Shown piece by piece: positions 7,555 through 14,898 of a stretch of 24,355 bases of DNA. Every line of letters starts with the position of its first letter. Position 1 is the stretch's first letter. Made by a program: the position numbers and the translations under genes. The notes under the pieces were generated by a model, which was not told the DNA's origin, did no database searches, and saw nothing but the letters and a program-made list of their open reading frames with translations. Source of the stretch: Cupriavidus taiwanensis (GTDB lineage: Bacteria > Pseudomonadota > Gammaproteobacteria > Burkholderiales > Burkholderiaceae); contig NZ_OFTT01000001.1 of the NCBI RefSeq assembly GCF_900250075.1, positions 1 to 24,355 of the forward strand. Direction: 5' to 3'.

Positions 7555-8189
7555 CAGAAGCTCAGCAGCGCGAGAAGATGGTTCTGGCCGCAAAGTCGAT
7601 TTTCGACCGCGGCCTGACCCACGGAAGCACGGGGAACATCAGCGTTGCGCTGGAAGACGGTTGGCTGCTGACGCCCACCGGCGCGTCTTTGGGCGACTTG
7701 GACCCCGCGCGCCTCTCCAAGCTCGACCGAGACGGCCGTCACATCAGCGGCGATGCACCGACAAAAGAATCGTTGGTCCACCTGGCGATGTATGAGGAGC
7801 GCAAGACCGCAGGGGCAGTCGTTCACCTGCACTCCACGCATTCCGTCGGGCTTTCGCTTCTCGACGATCTCGATCCGAGCGACCTTTTGCCACCGATGAC
7901 GGCGTACTACGTCATGCGCGTCGGGTCGTTGCCGCTGGTTCCATACTACGCCCCGGGAGACCCTAAGCTGGCGGACGCGATCCGCATGTGGGCGGGCAAG
8001 CACCATGCGATGCTACTTGCTCATCACGGCCCGGTCGTCGCTGGAAATAGTTTGTCCGCAGCTGTGGATGCCTCGGAAGAACTTGAGGAAACGGCGAAGT
8101 TATTCCTGTTGCTGCAAGGACGTAAGTTTCGGTGCTTGTGCCCCGAACATGTTGCGGCATTGAAGGCAAAGTACAAACTGCCTGGGTAG
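7545..8189 (+). CDS. otnC: 3-oxo-tetronate 4-phosphate decarboxylase (class II aldolase family)
   Basis: The 214-residue product is a class II aldolase/adducin-fold enzyme. Visible motifs are GLTHGSTGNISV, LLTPTGASLGDL, a KESLVHLAMY segment carrying the acidic residue, the metal histidines in VVHLHSTHSVGLS, and LLAHHGPVVAG. In the tetronate pathway OtnC decarboxylates 3-oxo-tetronate 4-phosphate to dihydroxyacetone phosphate. Its ATG is inside the 3' end of otnK, behind GAGGAGG, so translation is probably coupled. Fuculose-phosphate aldolase belongs to the same superfamily, but linkage to DUF1537 favours OtnC. It is the last gene before a terminator. Confidence 0.9.
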   Translation: MSLTEAQQREKMVLAAKSIFDRGLTHGSTGNISVALEDGWLLTPTGASLGDLDPARLSKLDRDGRHISGDAPTKESLVHLAMYEERKTAGAVVHLHSTHSVGLSLLDDLDPSDLLPPMTAYYVMRVGSLPLVPYYAPGDPKLADAIRMWAGKHHAMLLAHHGPVVAGNSLSAAVDASEELEETAKLFLLLQGRKFRCLCPEHVAALKAKYKLPG

Positions 8190-8226
8190 GCAGCTTGTGT
8201 CACCCCGTTCGGGTGTCATGTCTTTG

Positions 8227-8257
8227 AAGGAGGTGAGCAATCGCCTCCTTTTTTTAT
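8227..8257 (+). terminator. Rho-independent terminator after otnC
   Basis: The arms AAGGAGG (8227-8233) and CCTCCTT (8244-8250) make a perfect 7-bp stem with a 10-nt loop, followed by a T run to about 8255. A smaller hairpin, CACCC/GGGTG around 8202-8216, precedes it. Together they end the amidohydrolase-otnK-otnC transcript. Confidence 0.85.
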
Positions 8258-8399
8258 TGCAAGCCTGCAAACGAACGGTGAGTAGGCATTCATTAATGCA
8301 AATACTAGCCTATCGATTAGCGCCTATCGCTGCGACCATGGCAGGTTATATCTCTCACTCGCGTGGTTGACGTATCAAAGCACTAGTCAAAAGAACGCG

Positions 8400-8717
8400 C
8401 TAGTTAATAGTCCCAGCTGCTGGAGCCTGATCGCTTACTGCGAACGTACGAGCAAGGAGCGCCACGTCAGACTGTTCCTCTAAGTCGTTGGCTACCGACA
8501 CATGGCTCATCCCTCGGTACGATCGGTTGAACTGCGCATCGTACTCAGCGTGCTTCTTTCTCAACCCCGCCGGGCCGTGATGGGTATAGCCGTTGACCCA
8601 GCCCAGAATGGTGGAGGGGTCCAGCCCCATCTCCCCAGCGAGCGCCTTGAAACCGGTCGATTCACTCAAGTAGCGCTGAACGATATCGCGCTTGAACTTC
8701 TCATCGTATTTCGCCAT
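8400..8717 (-). pseudogene. Truncated IS3-family (IS150-like) transposase OrfA
   Basis: From ATG 8717 the product begins MAKYDEKFKRDIVQRYL and carries the HTH of IS150-type OrfA (FKALAGEMGLDPSTILGWV, HGPAGLRKKHAEYDAQF). After about residue 65 it drifts away from the family and stops at 105 residues, where full OrfA is about 170. The catalytic OrfB is missing. The frame can be extended upstream to 8750, but that would run through the terminal hairpin, so 8717 is preferred. It is an inactive remnant lying between two convergent operons. Confidence 0.78.
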
Positions 8718-8723
8718 GAAAAA

Positions 8724-8761
8724 CACCCCAAAGGTTGGATGCGCGTCCAACTTTTGGGGTG
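8724..8761. repeat. Near-perfect 16-bp hairpin inside the IS left end
   Basis: CACCCCAAAGGTTGGA and TCCAACTTTTGGGGTG pair except at one position, which would be a G-U pair in RNA, around a 6-nt loop. It lies directly upstream of the OrfA start. In IS elements such hairpins limit impinging transcription or translation of transposase. Confidence 0.8.
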
Positions 8762-8802
8762 CAGTTCAGCAACGGCGGGCTTTTCGCTATAGGGGCGAAA
8801 TC

Positions 8803-10194
8803 TCAGGCGCTCTTCGCGGCCCAGTACGTCCGAGCGTTGGTGAACTCCCGAATACCAGCCGTCGCCAGTTCGCGCCCATAGCCAGACTTCTTCGTTCCAC
8901 CGAAAGGTACTCGCGCATCCGATGCCGTAATAGCGTTGATGAACGCGGCTCCGCTGGTAACGCCCTTCGCGACAGCCAGGGCGCGCTCGTTCGACGCGGA
9001 CCACACGCTTACCGACAGGCCGAACGGGGTGGCGTTGGCCAAATGGACGGCATCGGCGTCATCTTTGGCAACTGCAATGGCAGCCAGGGGGCCGAACGTC
9101 TCTTCGTCAAACGCGGCCATGCCGGGCTTCATGTTGGCGAGGACGGTTGGCTCATAGAAGTTGCCCGCCCCTTCGATTGCCTTGCCACCTGCCAGCAGGG
9201 TCGCGCCGGCTTCAACCGAACGGCGTACTTGCTGGTCCAGGGCATCGCGCAGGTCCGGACGTGCAAGCGGGCCCATCTGGGTTGCTGCGGAAGTCGGATC
9301 GCCGACTACCAAAGCCTTCGTAGCTGCGACGAAGCGGTCCGTGAACTGCTCGGCAATGGCTTGCGACACGATGAAGCGCTTCGCGCAGACGCAGCTTTGA
9401 CCTGCATTGTGATAGCGCGCTTTGACTGCCGCGGTCACGGCGGCGTCGAGATCGGCGTCGTCTAGAACAATGAAGGCGTCGGAGCCGCCCAGTTCCAGCA
9501 CCGACTTCTTCGACGCACGGCCGGCGGCAGCACCAACAGCGGCACCAGCGCGGTTCGAGCCCGTCAGGGTGACTGCTGCGATTCGGTCATCTTGAATCAG
9601 GCTATCGATGACTTGAGGAACCTGAGGCTCCGCCACTACCAGCGTGGTCACGAGATTCCTCGGAAGACCAGCATCAAGGAAAAGTTTCTCGAGAGCCAGA
9701 GCGCAGCCGGTGACGTTCGGGGAGTGCTTGAGCAATACACCGTTGCCCGCCGTGATGGCAGGGATGGCAAAACGCATGACCTGCCAGACCGGGAAATTCC
9801 ACGGCATCACGGCGAGCACCATGCCGATGGGCTCATAGCTTACCCACGTATTGACGCCAGCGATGCTGACCGTCTCGTCGGCCAGGATTTGCTCGGCGTT
9901 GTCAGCGTAATAGATGGCTGTGACCGCGGACTTTTCCATCTCGCCCGCGGCTTCGGCGCCCACCTTGCCCATCTCGGCTGTGACCAGCTCGGCGAACGTC
10001 TTGGCTTGACTGCGCAGTTGTTCTGCCAGGCGGCGTACTGCAGCGACGCGGGTGGCGAGAGGCTGCTTGCCCCATTCCTTGGCTGCGACATGGCCCGCGC
10101 TAACGGCTGCCTCAATCTTTTCAGGGGTCCAACCTTCATAGGTCTGCAGCACGGCACCCGTGCAGGGGTTTTGCGTCGTAATGATGTTCGTCAT
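8803..10194 (-). CDS. NAD(P)-dependent aldehyde dehydrogenase, succinate-semialdehyde dehydrogenase (Sad-like) type
   Basis: The 463-residue protein is a complete aldehyde dehydrogenase. Motifs: [21 protein letters not shown] (about 131-151) with the catalytic Asn, [21 protein letters not shown] with the general base Glu234, and [12 protein letters not shown] with catalytic Cys268, then [12 protein letters not shown]. Length and GSNRAG..VGA.AGR resemble the shorter Sad/YneI succinate-semialdehyde dehydrogenases. AAGGA lies 7 bp before the ATG. It is the last gene of the minus-strand catabolic set, separated from the Bug receptor by a decayed MFS gene. In context it may oxidise a small hydroxy-aldehyde or semialdehyde made by this pathway (inference), but succinate semialdehyde is equally possible. 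Confidence 0.9.
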   Translation of the reverse strand: MTNIITTQNPCTGAVLQTYEGWTPEKIEAAVSAGHVAAKEWGKQPLATRVAAVRRLAEQLRSQAKTFAELVTAEMGKVGAEAAGEMEKSAVTAIYYADNAEQILADETVSIAGVNTWVSYEPIGMVLAVMPWNFPVWQVMRFAIPAITAGNGVLLKHSPNVTGCALALEKLFLDAGLPRNLVTTLVVAEPQVPQVIDSLIQDDRIAAVTLTGSNRAGAAVGAAAGRASKKSVLELGGSDAFIVLDDADLDAAVTAAVKARYHNAGQSCVCAKRFIVSQAIAEQFTDRFVAATKALVVGDPTSAATQMGPLARPDLRDALDQQVRRSVEAGATLLAGGKAIEGAGNFYEPTVLANMKPGMAAFDEETFGPLAAIAVAKDDADAVHLANATPFGLSVSVWSASNERALAVAKGVTSGAAFINAITASDARVPFGGTKKSGYGRELATAGIREFTNARTYWAAKSA

Positions 10195-10342
10195 GACAAT
10201 CCTTCAGGTAGCGACAATGTGATACCGCAAGCCACTTCATTGGCGCGATGTCACTGTGGAATTTCCGCCTCCAAGGCGCACACAGCTAGAGCAGCAGGCT
10301 TCGAGTCAATCAGGGGCCCGTCTGCCTCCGGCGATGCCGCCA

Positions 10343-10848
10343 TCATTCTTTTTTCACGATAAGCGTGAGGGACGCCGTCAGCGATGCCGAAACCGGCAGA
10401 ATCGCCGAGAGTGCCCACGTACCGGCGGAGAACTGGCCCGTGGTTTCCTTGAGTTAGCTCATGAGATTGGGCCGGCAAATCCGCTGAGCGTGCCAATTGA
10501 GTTGCTAAACGCCAGACCTCCCGCTGCGGCAATGCCCGTCAGGAAGCGCGTGGGAATCGTCCAGAAGATCGCGCGAGCCGAGCTCACTGCGACGACAGCG
10601 GCACTGATACCGACGATTTCCCAGATAAACGAACCAGTCATGGTGGAAAGTGCGAGACCTGCTGCGCCGAACACGCAAGCGCATGCGAGGTTGAAGATGG
10701 CCTTGCCGCTACGATCCACAATTCGGGCCTGAGTCAGAAGTGGAAGTAAGCGCCAGGCGTTCTTGCTCATCGCTCGCCGGCGGATTTCCAGCTTTGTGGC
10801 AGCATCCGTCGCCACACCTTCATCCGTCGGCATTGAGTGGGAATACAT
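10343..10848 (-). pseudogene. MFS transporter (ACS family) pseudogene with large internal deletion and frameshift
   Basis: From ATG 10848 (AAGGA upstream) the frame starts like the cytoplasmic N-terminus of an anion:cation symporter (TKLEIRRRAMSKNAWRLLPLL). It then jumps, around 10730, to a C-terminal segment (RIVDRSGKAIFNLACACVFGAAGLALS, then RAIFWTIPTRFLTGIAAAGGLAFSNSIGTLSGFAGPIS) that normally lies about 280 residues later. A TGA follows near 10459, and the expected ending LKETTGQFSAGTWALSAIL resumes in another frame to a TGA at 10343. Most membrane helices are gone, so it cannot be a working transporter. It probably once imported the substrate of this operon. Confidence 0.75.
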
Positions 10849-10961
10849 AACGATCCTTCTGTTCACGACAAATACCTACCCACGCGGCTCCGCATGTCCG
10901 CCATGGAGTAGCGCGCACCGACGGCGGGCGCGCATCGGTGCATCACAGGATTGAAAACTGG

Positions 10962-11933
10962 TTAGTCGGCTGATACGTTCGCGGTCTTCACAACTGCCGA
11001 CCATCTGGCGGACTCTGCGCGCATGAAGCGCGAGAAATCCTCGGGGGTCCCGCCAACCGGTTCAGCGCCCAGTTGTGCGAGCCGCTGTTTTGTCGCAGGC
11101 TCCTTCAGGATTTCATTAACTTGCGTGTTGATGTACTGAACGACGTGCTTCGAAGTGCCAGCAGGTGCGAGCAATCCGTACCAGGCAGGCGCATCGAACC
11201 CCGTCAGCCCTGCCTCGGAAAACGTCGGCACGTCCGGAAGCTCGGTCAAGCGTCGCGACCCTGTCACCGCAATGGCGCGCAGCTTGCCGCCCTTTAACTG
11301 GGGCAACGCCGAGGCAGCGGTATCGAACATCATTTGAACCTGCCCACCAATAAGGTCAGTTACCGCCGGACCGCTGCCCTTGTACGGGACGTGGATCATG
11401 TCAGTGCCGGTCATGCTGCGGAAAAGCTCGCCTGCCAGATGAACGGACGTGCCTTTCCCTCCGGACGCAAAATTGACCTTGCCAGGATTGGCCTTGACGT
11501 ATCGGATAAGACCTTTGAGGTCTTTTTCGTGGAAATCTTTGGTGACTACGAGAACAGTCGGAGAGCTGGCAATCTGAACGACAGGAACGAAGTCCTTTTC
11601 AGTGTCGTATCGCAGCTTCTTGTAGACAAACGGATTAATGGACAGAGCCACCTGGCCAAACAGCAGAGTTTGACCATCCGCCGCCGAACGGGCGGCAAGT
11701 TCGTTGCCGATATTCGTGCCAGCCCCGGGGCGATTGTCGATAATGAACTGCGCTTTCGTCCGCTCGGACAAACGAGTCGCAATGTAGCGCGAGACGTTGT
11801 CACTGCCTCCACCTGGCGCGAACGGAACGATGATGCTTACCGGCTTCGTTGGGTAATTGCTATTGGCGTTGGCGCTGCCATTCAGCGAAATACTGGCGAG
11901 CGCTACTGTCAGCAGTACATTGAATGCCCTCAT
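10962..11933 (-). CDS. Bug-family tripartite tricarboxylate transporter receptor, second copy
   Basis: This 323-residue periplasmic binding protein has a Sec signal (MRAFNVLLTVALASISLNGSANA) and the Bug/TctC motifs YPTKPVSIIVPFAPGGGSDN, FIIDNRPGAGTNIG, ADGQTLLFG and DMIHVPYKGSGPAVTDLIGG. The frame is open upstream to 12062, but ATG 11933 is chosen because it starts the signal peptide and has GGAGA 6 bp upstream. It lies 80 bp downstream of the dehydrogenase gene in the same direction. No TctA or TctB genes accompany it. With the MFS gene dead, this receptor may be the only transport-related protein left in the operon. It differs clearly from the Tat-exported copy at 1629. Confidence 0.92.
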   Translation of the reverse strand: MRAFNVLLTVALASISLNGSANANSNYPTKPVSIIVPFAPGGGSDNVSRYIATRLSERTKAQFIIDNRPGAGTNIGNELAARSAADGQTLLFGQVALSINPFVYKKLRYDTEKDFVPVVQIASSPTVLVVTKDFHEKDLKGLIRYVKANPGKVNFASGGKGTSVHLAGELFRSMTGTDMIHVPYKGSGPAVTDLIGGQVQMMFDTAASALPQLKGGKLRAIAVTGSRRLTELPDVPTFSEAGLTGFDAPAWYGLLAPAGTSKHVVQYINTQVNEILKEPATKQRLAQLGAEPVGGTPEDFSRFMRAESARWSAVVKTANVSAD

Positions 11934-12013
11934 GCTGTCTCCAGACTGTTCTTGCTTTGTCGGGTGGGCGCGGTAGACAGGTAAAGGTTCCGCGCCCAGG
12001 CTCAAGCCTGAAA

Positions 12014-13078
12014 TTAGGCCGCCGTGATGTTTTCTGCGACGGCTTGGCCGAATGCGGCGCAACCCATCTTGCCGCCCAGATCAGCGGTGCGGGTTTCCGG
12101 GTTGGCCAGCACCTTGTCCACTGCTACATCGATTGCCTTGGCTGCGGCCATGAAGTTGGCCTTTTCACGGTGCTCCCCGAGCCACTGCACGAGCATGGCA
12201 ACGGACAGAATCATCGACGTCGGATTCGCCTTGTCTTGTCCCTGAATGTCAGGGGCCGAGCCGTGTTGCGCTTGTGCGCAGCAAAGCGAGTCGCCAGCCA
12301 TTACAGAGCCGCCGAGGCCGAGGCTGCCGGAGAGTTCGGCAGCCAGGTCCGAAATGATGTCGCCGTAGAAATTCGTGGCTACCAGAACGTCGAAGCGCGA
12401 CGGATCACGCACCAGGTATGCCGTGGATGCGTCGACGAGCAGGTCGTCGAGTTTCACTTCAGGGAACTCTGCAGCCACCTTCCGGACTTCACGCAGGAAC
12501 AAGCCGTCAGTCATGTGAAAGCTGTTGGCCTTGTGGATCGCAGTGACATGCTTCTTACGCTTCATTGCCAATTCGAACGCGCGACGGGCGATGCGCTCCG
12601 AGCAATGCGCCGTGATTTTTCGCACGGAGATGGCCATATCCTTCGACGGCATCATCTCGCCCCAACCTTCATACATGTTGCGGTCGGGATAGAAACCTTC
12701 AGTCGCCTCGCGCATGATGACGAGGTCCATGTTATGCGTACCCTTACCCAGGAACGGACGGGAACGGTTGGGACGCACGTTCGCATACAGGTCCAGGTCG
12801 CAACGGAATGCGGCTGAGATGTTGCGGCCACCCTTGTCCGGCGCGGGGTAGTCGGCGTGCGATTGGGTGCCCAGAATCACGCCATCGTACGAGGTGGCTT
12901 TGTCCAGAACTTCCTGACGCAGAGTGGTGCCGTGCTTTTCCAGGCTGACGAAGCCAACGTCTTCGTAGTCGAACTGAAGACCCAGGTCAAACATCTGGTC
13001 AGCCTTCTTCAGGACGTCGAGGGAAGCGGCAACGATTTCAGGGCCAATGCCATCGCCCGGGAGAACAAGAATACGCAT
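12014..13078 (-). CDS. Isocitrate/isopropylmalate-type decarboxylating dehydrogenase, substrate unknown
   Basis: The 354-residue protein has the LeuB/Icd/tartrate dehydrogenase fold: ILVLPGDGIGPEIVAASLDVL at the N-terminus, LYANVRPNR, HKANSFHMTDGLF and the family signature NFYGDIISDLAAELSGSLGL. Such enzymes oxidise 2-hydroxy acids at the carbon next to a carboxylate with NAD(P), usually with decarboxylation, and use a divalent metal. The substrate loop reads MREATEGFYPDRNMYEGWGE, which is neither the LeuB type (RELTGG) nor the usual tartrate/homoisocitrate type (RENTEG). CGGAG lies 9 bp before the ATG. Linkage to a cupin, a lactonase-like amidohydrolase and nearby otnK/otnC suggests a sugar-acid or hydroxydicarboxylate substrate (inference). 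Confidence 0.85.
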   Translation of the reverse strand: MRILVLPGDGIGPEIVAASLDVLKKADQMFDLGLQFDYEDVGFVSLEKHGTTLRQEVLDKATSYDGVILGTQSHADYPAPDKGGRNISAAFRCDLDLYANVRPNRSRPFLGKGTHNMDLVIMREATEGFYPDRNMYEGWGEMMPSKDMAISVRKITAHCSERIARRAFELAMKRKKHVTAIHKANSFHMTDGLFLREVRKVAAEFPEVKLDDLLVDASTAYLVRDPSRFDVLVATNFYGDIISDLAAELSGSLGLGGSVMAGDSLCCAQAQHGSAPDIQGQDKANPTSMILSVAMLVQWLGEHREKANFMAAAKAIDVAVDKVLANPETRTADLGGKMGCAAFGQAVAENITAA

Positions 13079-13093
13079 GATTAAAACTCCGAG

Positions 13094-13519
13094 TTAAGCC
13101 TTGGTGGACTGGTGTTCTGCCGACACAGGACGGGTTTCGCCGGAGCCGACAAGGGTCCGAGTCGCGTCGATGGTCGCGTAAATCCACAGGATCTTCATCG
13201 GCTCGGTTTTCGACAGGTTGCGGAAGCGGTGCGGGACGTTCGGGGGAATGAACGTGGTATCCAGCGGCTTGAGCCGATACTCGAGGCCGTCGATGTCGAG
13301 CATTGCATCGCCTTCCACGAGGACGACGCTTTCCTGGCAGTTGTGGCTGTGGAACGGAATCTCGACTCCTGGGGCAAAAGAGGTGTACCCGGTAATGAAG
13401 CTGTCCGAACCGATGGATTTGCCAACCAGCGGCGTCGTGCTCGCGCCACCGCCACGGTCATAGTTGGGCAGTTGGTCGGGAATCAGCAGTACTGCGCCCG
13501 AGGGGGTCTTGATAGTCAT
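13094..13519 (-). CDS. Small single-domain cupin
   Basis: The 141-residue product is a one-domain cupin. Motif 1 is visible as GVEIPFHSHNCQESVVLVEG, with the two histidines and glutamate that bind metal. Motif 2 is in TTFIPPNVPHRFRN, with the third histidine. Cupins of this size are sugar isomerases, dioxygenases or ligand-binding proteins. The sequence alone does not decide among them. It ends 15 bp before the dehydrogenase gene and starts 52 bp after the amidohydrolase, so it is co-transcribed with both. An isomerase step on a sugar acid would fit the missing OtnI role, but this is only inference. GGAG precedes the ATG by 6 bp. Confidence 0.85.
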   Translation of the reverse strand: MTIKTPSGAVLLIPDQLPNYDRGGGASTTPLVGKSIGSDSFITGYTSFAPGVEIPFHSHNCQESVVLVEGDAMLDIDGLEYRLKPLDTTFIPPNVPHRFRNLSKTEPMKILWIYATIDATRTLVGSGETRPVSAEHQSTKA

Positions 13520-13571
13520 GAGTAACTCCGAAAGGATTCGCTGGCTCTGTCATGGACAGAGTCGGAATGTA

Positions 13572-14489
13572 TTAAGCCGGTTGCCGGTCGAAGCCGTAGA
13601 GCTTTGCCGGGTTGTCGACAAGAATGCGTTGCAGCAGAGCGGGGGTGTTCGCCCAGCTGGCGAGCTGGCTCAGAGCGCGTCCAGCATCTTCCTTGCGGAA
13701 GGGTTCGACCTGCTCCAGATTGCCGTTACGGGTTCCAGAACTGCCGGTATGAGGCCAGTCCGATGCCCAAACCAGTCGGTCTGAGCGCGCAGCGATCAGC
13801 GCTTGTCCGAACTCGCTAGCGTCATCAAAATTCGGGGCATTCCGGGAGACGCGATAGGGGGCCGAGAGCTTCACGTATGCATTGCCCTTCTTTACGAGCT
13901 CAACGACGCTCGCGAACGCAGCCTTCTGCTCTTCTTTCTTGTGAGCTTTGACGCCTGCGACGTGGTCAAGCACGACGGGAACCTTCAGGTTTGCAATGTC
14001 TGCGGCGAGCTCAGCAATGACGTCCACATCCGCGTAGACCTGGACGGCCCAGCCCAGAGATCCAACCAGTTGTTCTGCCCGTTTCAGTTGAGTTAGCGCG
14101 AATTCGTGGTTTCGTTGGCCGCTCACCTCCAGGTTCAGGCGAATCCCACGTACGCCGCGCTGATGCATTGATTGCAGCGTTGTGTTCGGCGTCTTTTCGA
14201 GGTCAATCACCGCAACGCCTCGAGCCCTGCCGCTTAGTTGGCCCAGCGCGTCGAGAAGCGCGGCGTTGTCGACGCCGTAGACGCTCGGCTGCACTAGAAC
14301 AATACGGTCAATACCAAGACGCTGTTCGAACGCAATGAGGTCCTCAACCCGGGCCACTCCCGGCGTATACGAGCGTTTGGGGGTGAACGGGAAACGCGCG
14401 CCATCGAAAAGGTGGACGTGACAGTCGCAGCTTCCGAGGGGCAGCTTGAAAGCTGGGGCGCTGACGTGGCTAACGAGATCCTGGTTCAC
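13572..14489 (-). CDS. LigI-like amidohydrolase (COG3618 lactonase family), copy 2
   Basis: The 305-residue protein is a second amidohydrolase related to 2-pyrone-4,6-dicarboxylate hydrolase. Motifs: CDCHVHLFD (His24, His26), RIVLVQPSVYGVDN, GVRGIRLNL, VPVVLDHVAG and WASDWPHTG. As predicted it starts at a GTG at 14489 with AGGAAG upstream. However, a Tat-signal-like ORF starting at 14596 overlaps this GTG by 4 bp in another frame. One extra base in the A6 tract at 14501-14506 would fuse them, so the gene may be a frameshifted form of an exported enzyme, or the two may be read by slippage. It heads the minus-strand catabolic operon, divergent from the GntR regulator. The substrate is probably a lactone (inference). 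Confidence 0.85.
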   Translation of the reverse strand: MNQDLVSHVSAPAFKLPLGSCDCHVHLFDGARFPFTPKRSYTPGVARVEDLIAFEQRLGIDRIVLVQPSVYGVDNAALLDALGQLSGRARGVAVIDLEKTPNTTLQSMHQRGVRGIRLNLEVSGQRNHEFALTQLKRAEQLVGSLGWAVQVYADVDVIAELAADIANLKVPVVLDHVAGVKAHKKEEQKAAFASVVELVKKGNAYVKLSAPYRVSRNAPNFDDASEFGQALIAARSDRLVWASDWPHTGSSGTRNGNLEQVEPFRKEDAGRALSQLASWANTPALLQRILVDNPAKLYGFDRQPA

Positions 14490-14596
14490 GGGGCTTCCTG
14501 TTTTTTGGACACCCGGGGCGTCGCTGCAATGGCATCAAGGAGGGTCGAGCCACCCATGGCCGCTAGGCCCGCCTGAAGCAGTTGTCTACGATGCAC
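14486..14596 (-). CDS. 36-residue Tat-signal-like ORF overlapping the amidohydrolase start
   Basis: From GTG 14596, with AGGAG 5 bp upstream, a short frame encodes MHRRQLLQAGLAAMGG, then STLLDAIAATPRVSKKQEAP and a TGA that overlaps the downstream GTG. The twin arginines, hydrophobic stretch and AIA-A-T cleavage-like site are those of a Tat signal peptide. The frame holds TCC-AAA-AAA-CAG (A6 at 14501-14506). Gaining one A would continue as SKKTGSPVNQDLVSHV into the amidohydrolase. It may be a detached signal peptide after a frameshift, a slippage-controlled export signal, or a sequencing error. Confidence 0.55.
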   Translation of the reverse strand: MHRRQLLQAGLAAMGGSTLLDAIAATPRVSKKQEAP

Positions 14597-14898
14597 CCAG
14601 TCTCCTGTTCTTATGGGACGCACCGTTGTGGCGCGATATGTGGAATTTTATAAATTCAAAGAACCAAGTAAAGCGTTTTTTGCGGTCGCAAAGAACCTAG
14701 AGGGTGAGCAGTGCTCCAGAACCCTTGATTTGGTAAGGATTTACAGGTGTTGTAATGGTTTACACCTAGGCAACCTGCAGGCCTCAAAGTGGATAGGAAG
14801 GCATCGACAGAAGTGCCGGAGACGTGGCACGTAAGGAATATAAAAGACCAAGATGCTCGTTGTGATAGGATCGCTCAACCGAATCGGAACGCTTGACC
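14597..14898. promoter_or_regulatory. Divergent regulatory region between amidohydrolase operon and GntR gene
   Basis: About 300 bp, clearly A+T-richer than its surroundings. It contains a perfect 15-bp palindrome GAATTTTATAAATTC (14643-14657) and an inverted repeat AGGTGT (14745-14750) / ACACCT (14762-14767). On the minus strand a possible promoter is TTTACT, 16 bp, TAAAAT, with its -10 box inside the palindrome. Both repeats are candidate sites for the adjacent GntR regulator. I see no gene here besides the small ORF already listed at its edge. Confidence 0.5.

Larger units (their letters stand above)
8400..8768 (-). mobile_element. Left-end remnant of an IS3/IS150-group insertion sequence
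   Basis: Read on the minus strand from 8768, the element begins TGAACTGCACCCCAAAAG, a typical terminal repeat of the IS150 group, and runs into the OrfA start. Just inside lies an imperfect inverted repeat of 16-bp arms (8724-8739 and 8746-8761, one mismatch, loop TGCGCG), the hairpin these elements carry before orfA. No matching right end, OrfB or flanking target duplication was found near 8258-8400, so the right part has been lost. Confidence 0.72.

Noticed and set aside
10915..10941. Inverted repeat GCACCGA / TCGGTGC upstream of the MFS pseudogene as a terminator
   Set aside because: The loop is 13 nt, the stem only 7 bp, and there is no T run on either strand.
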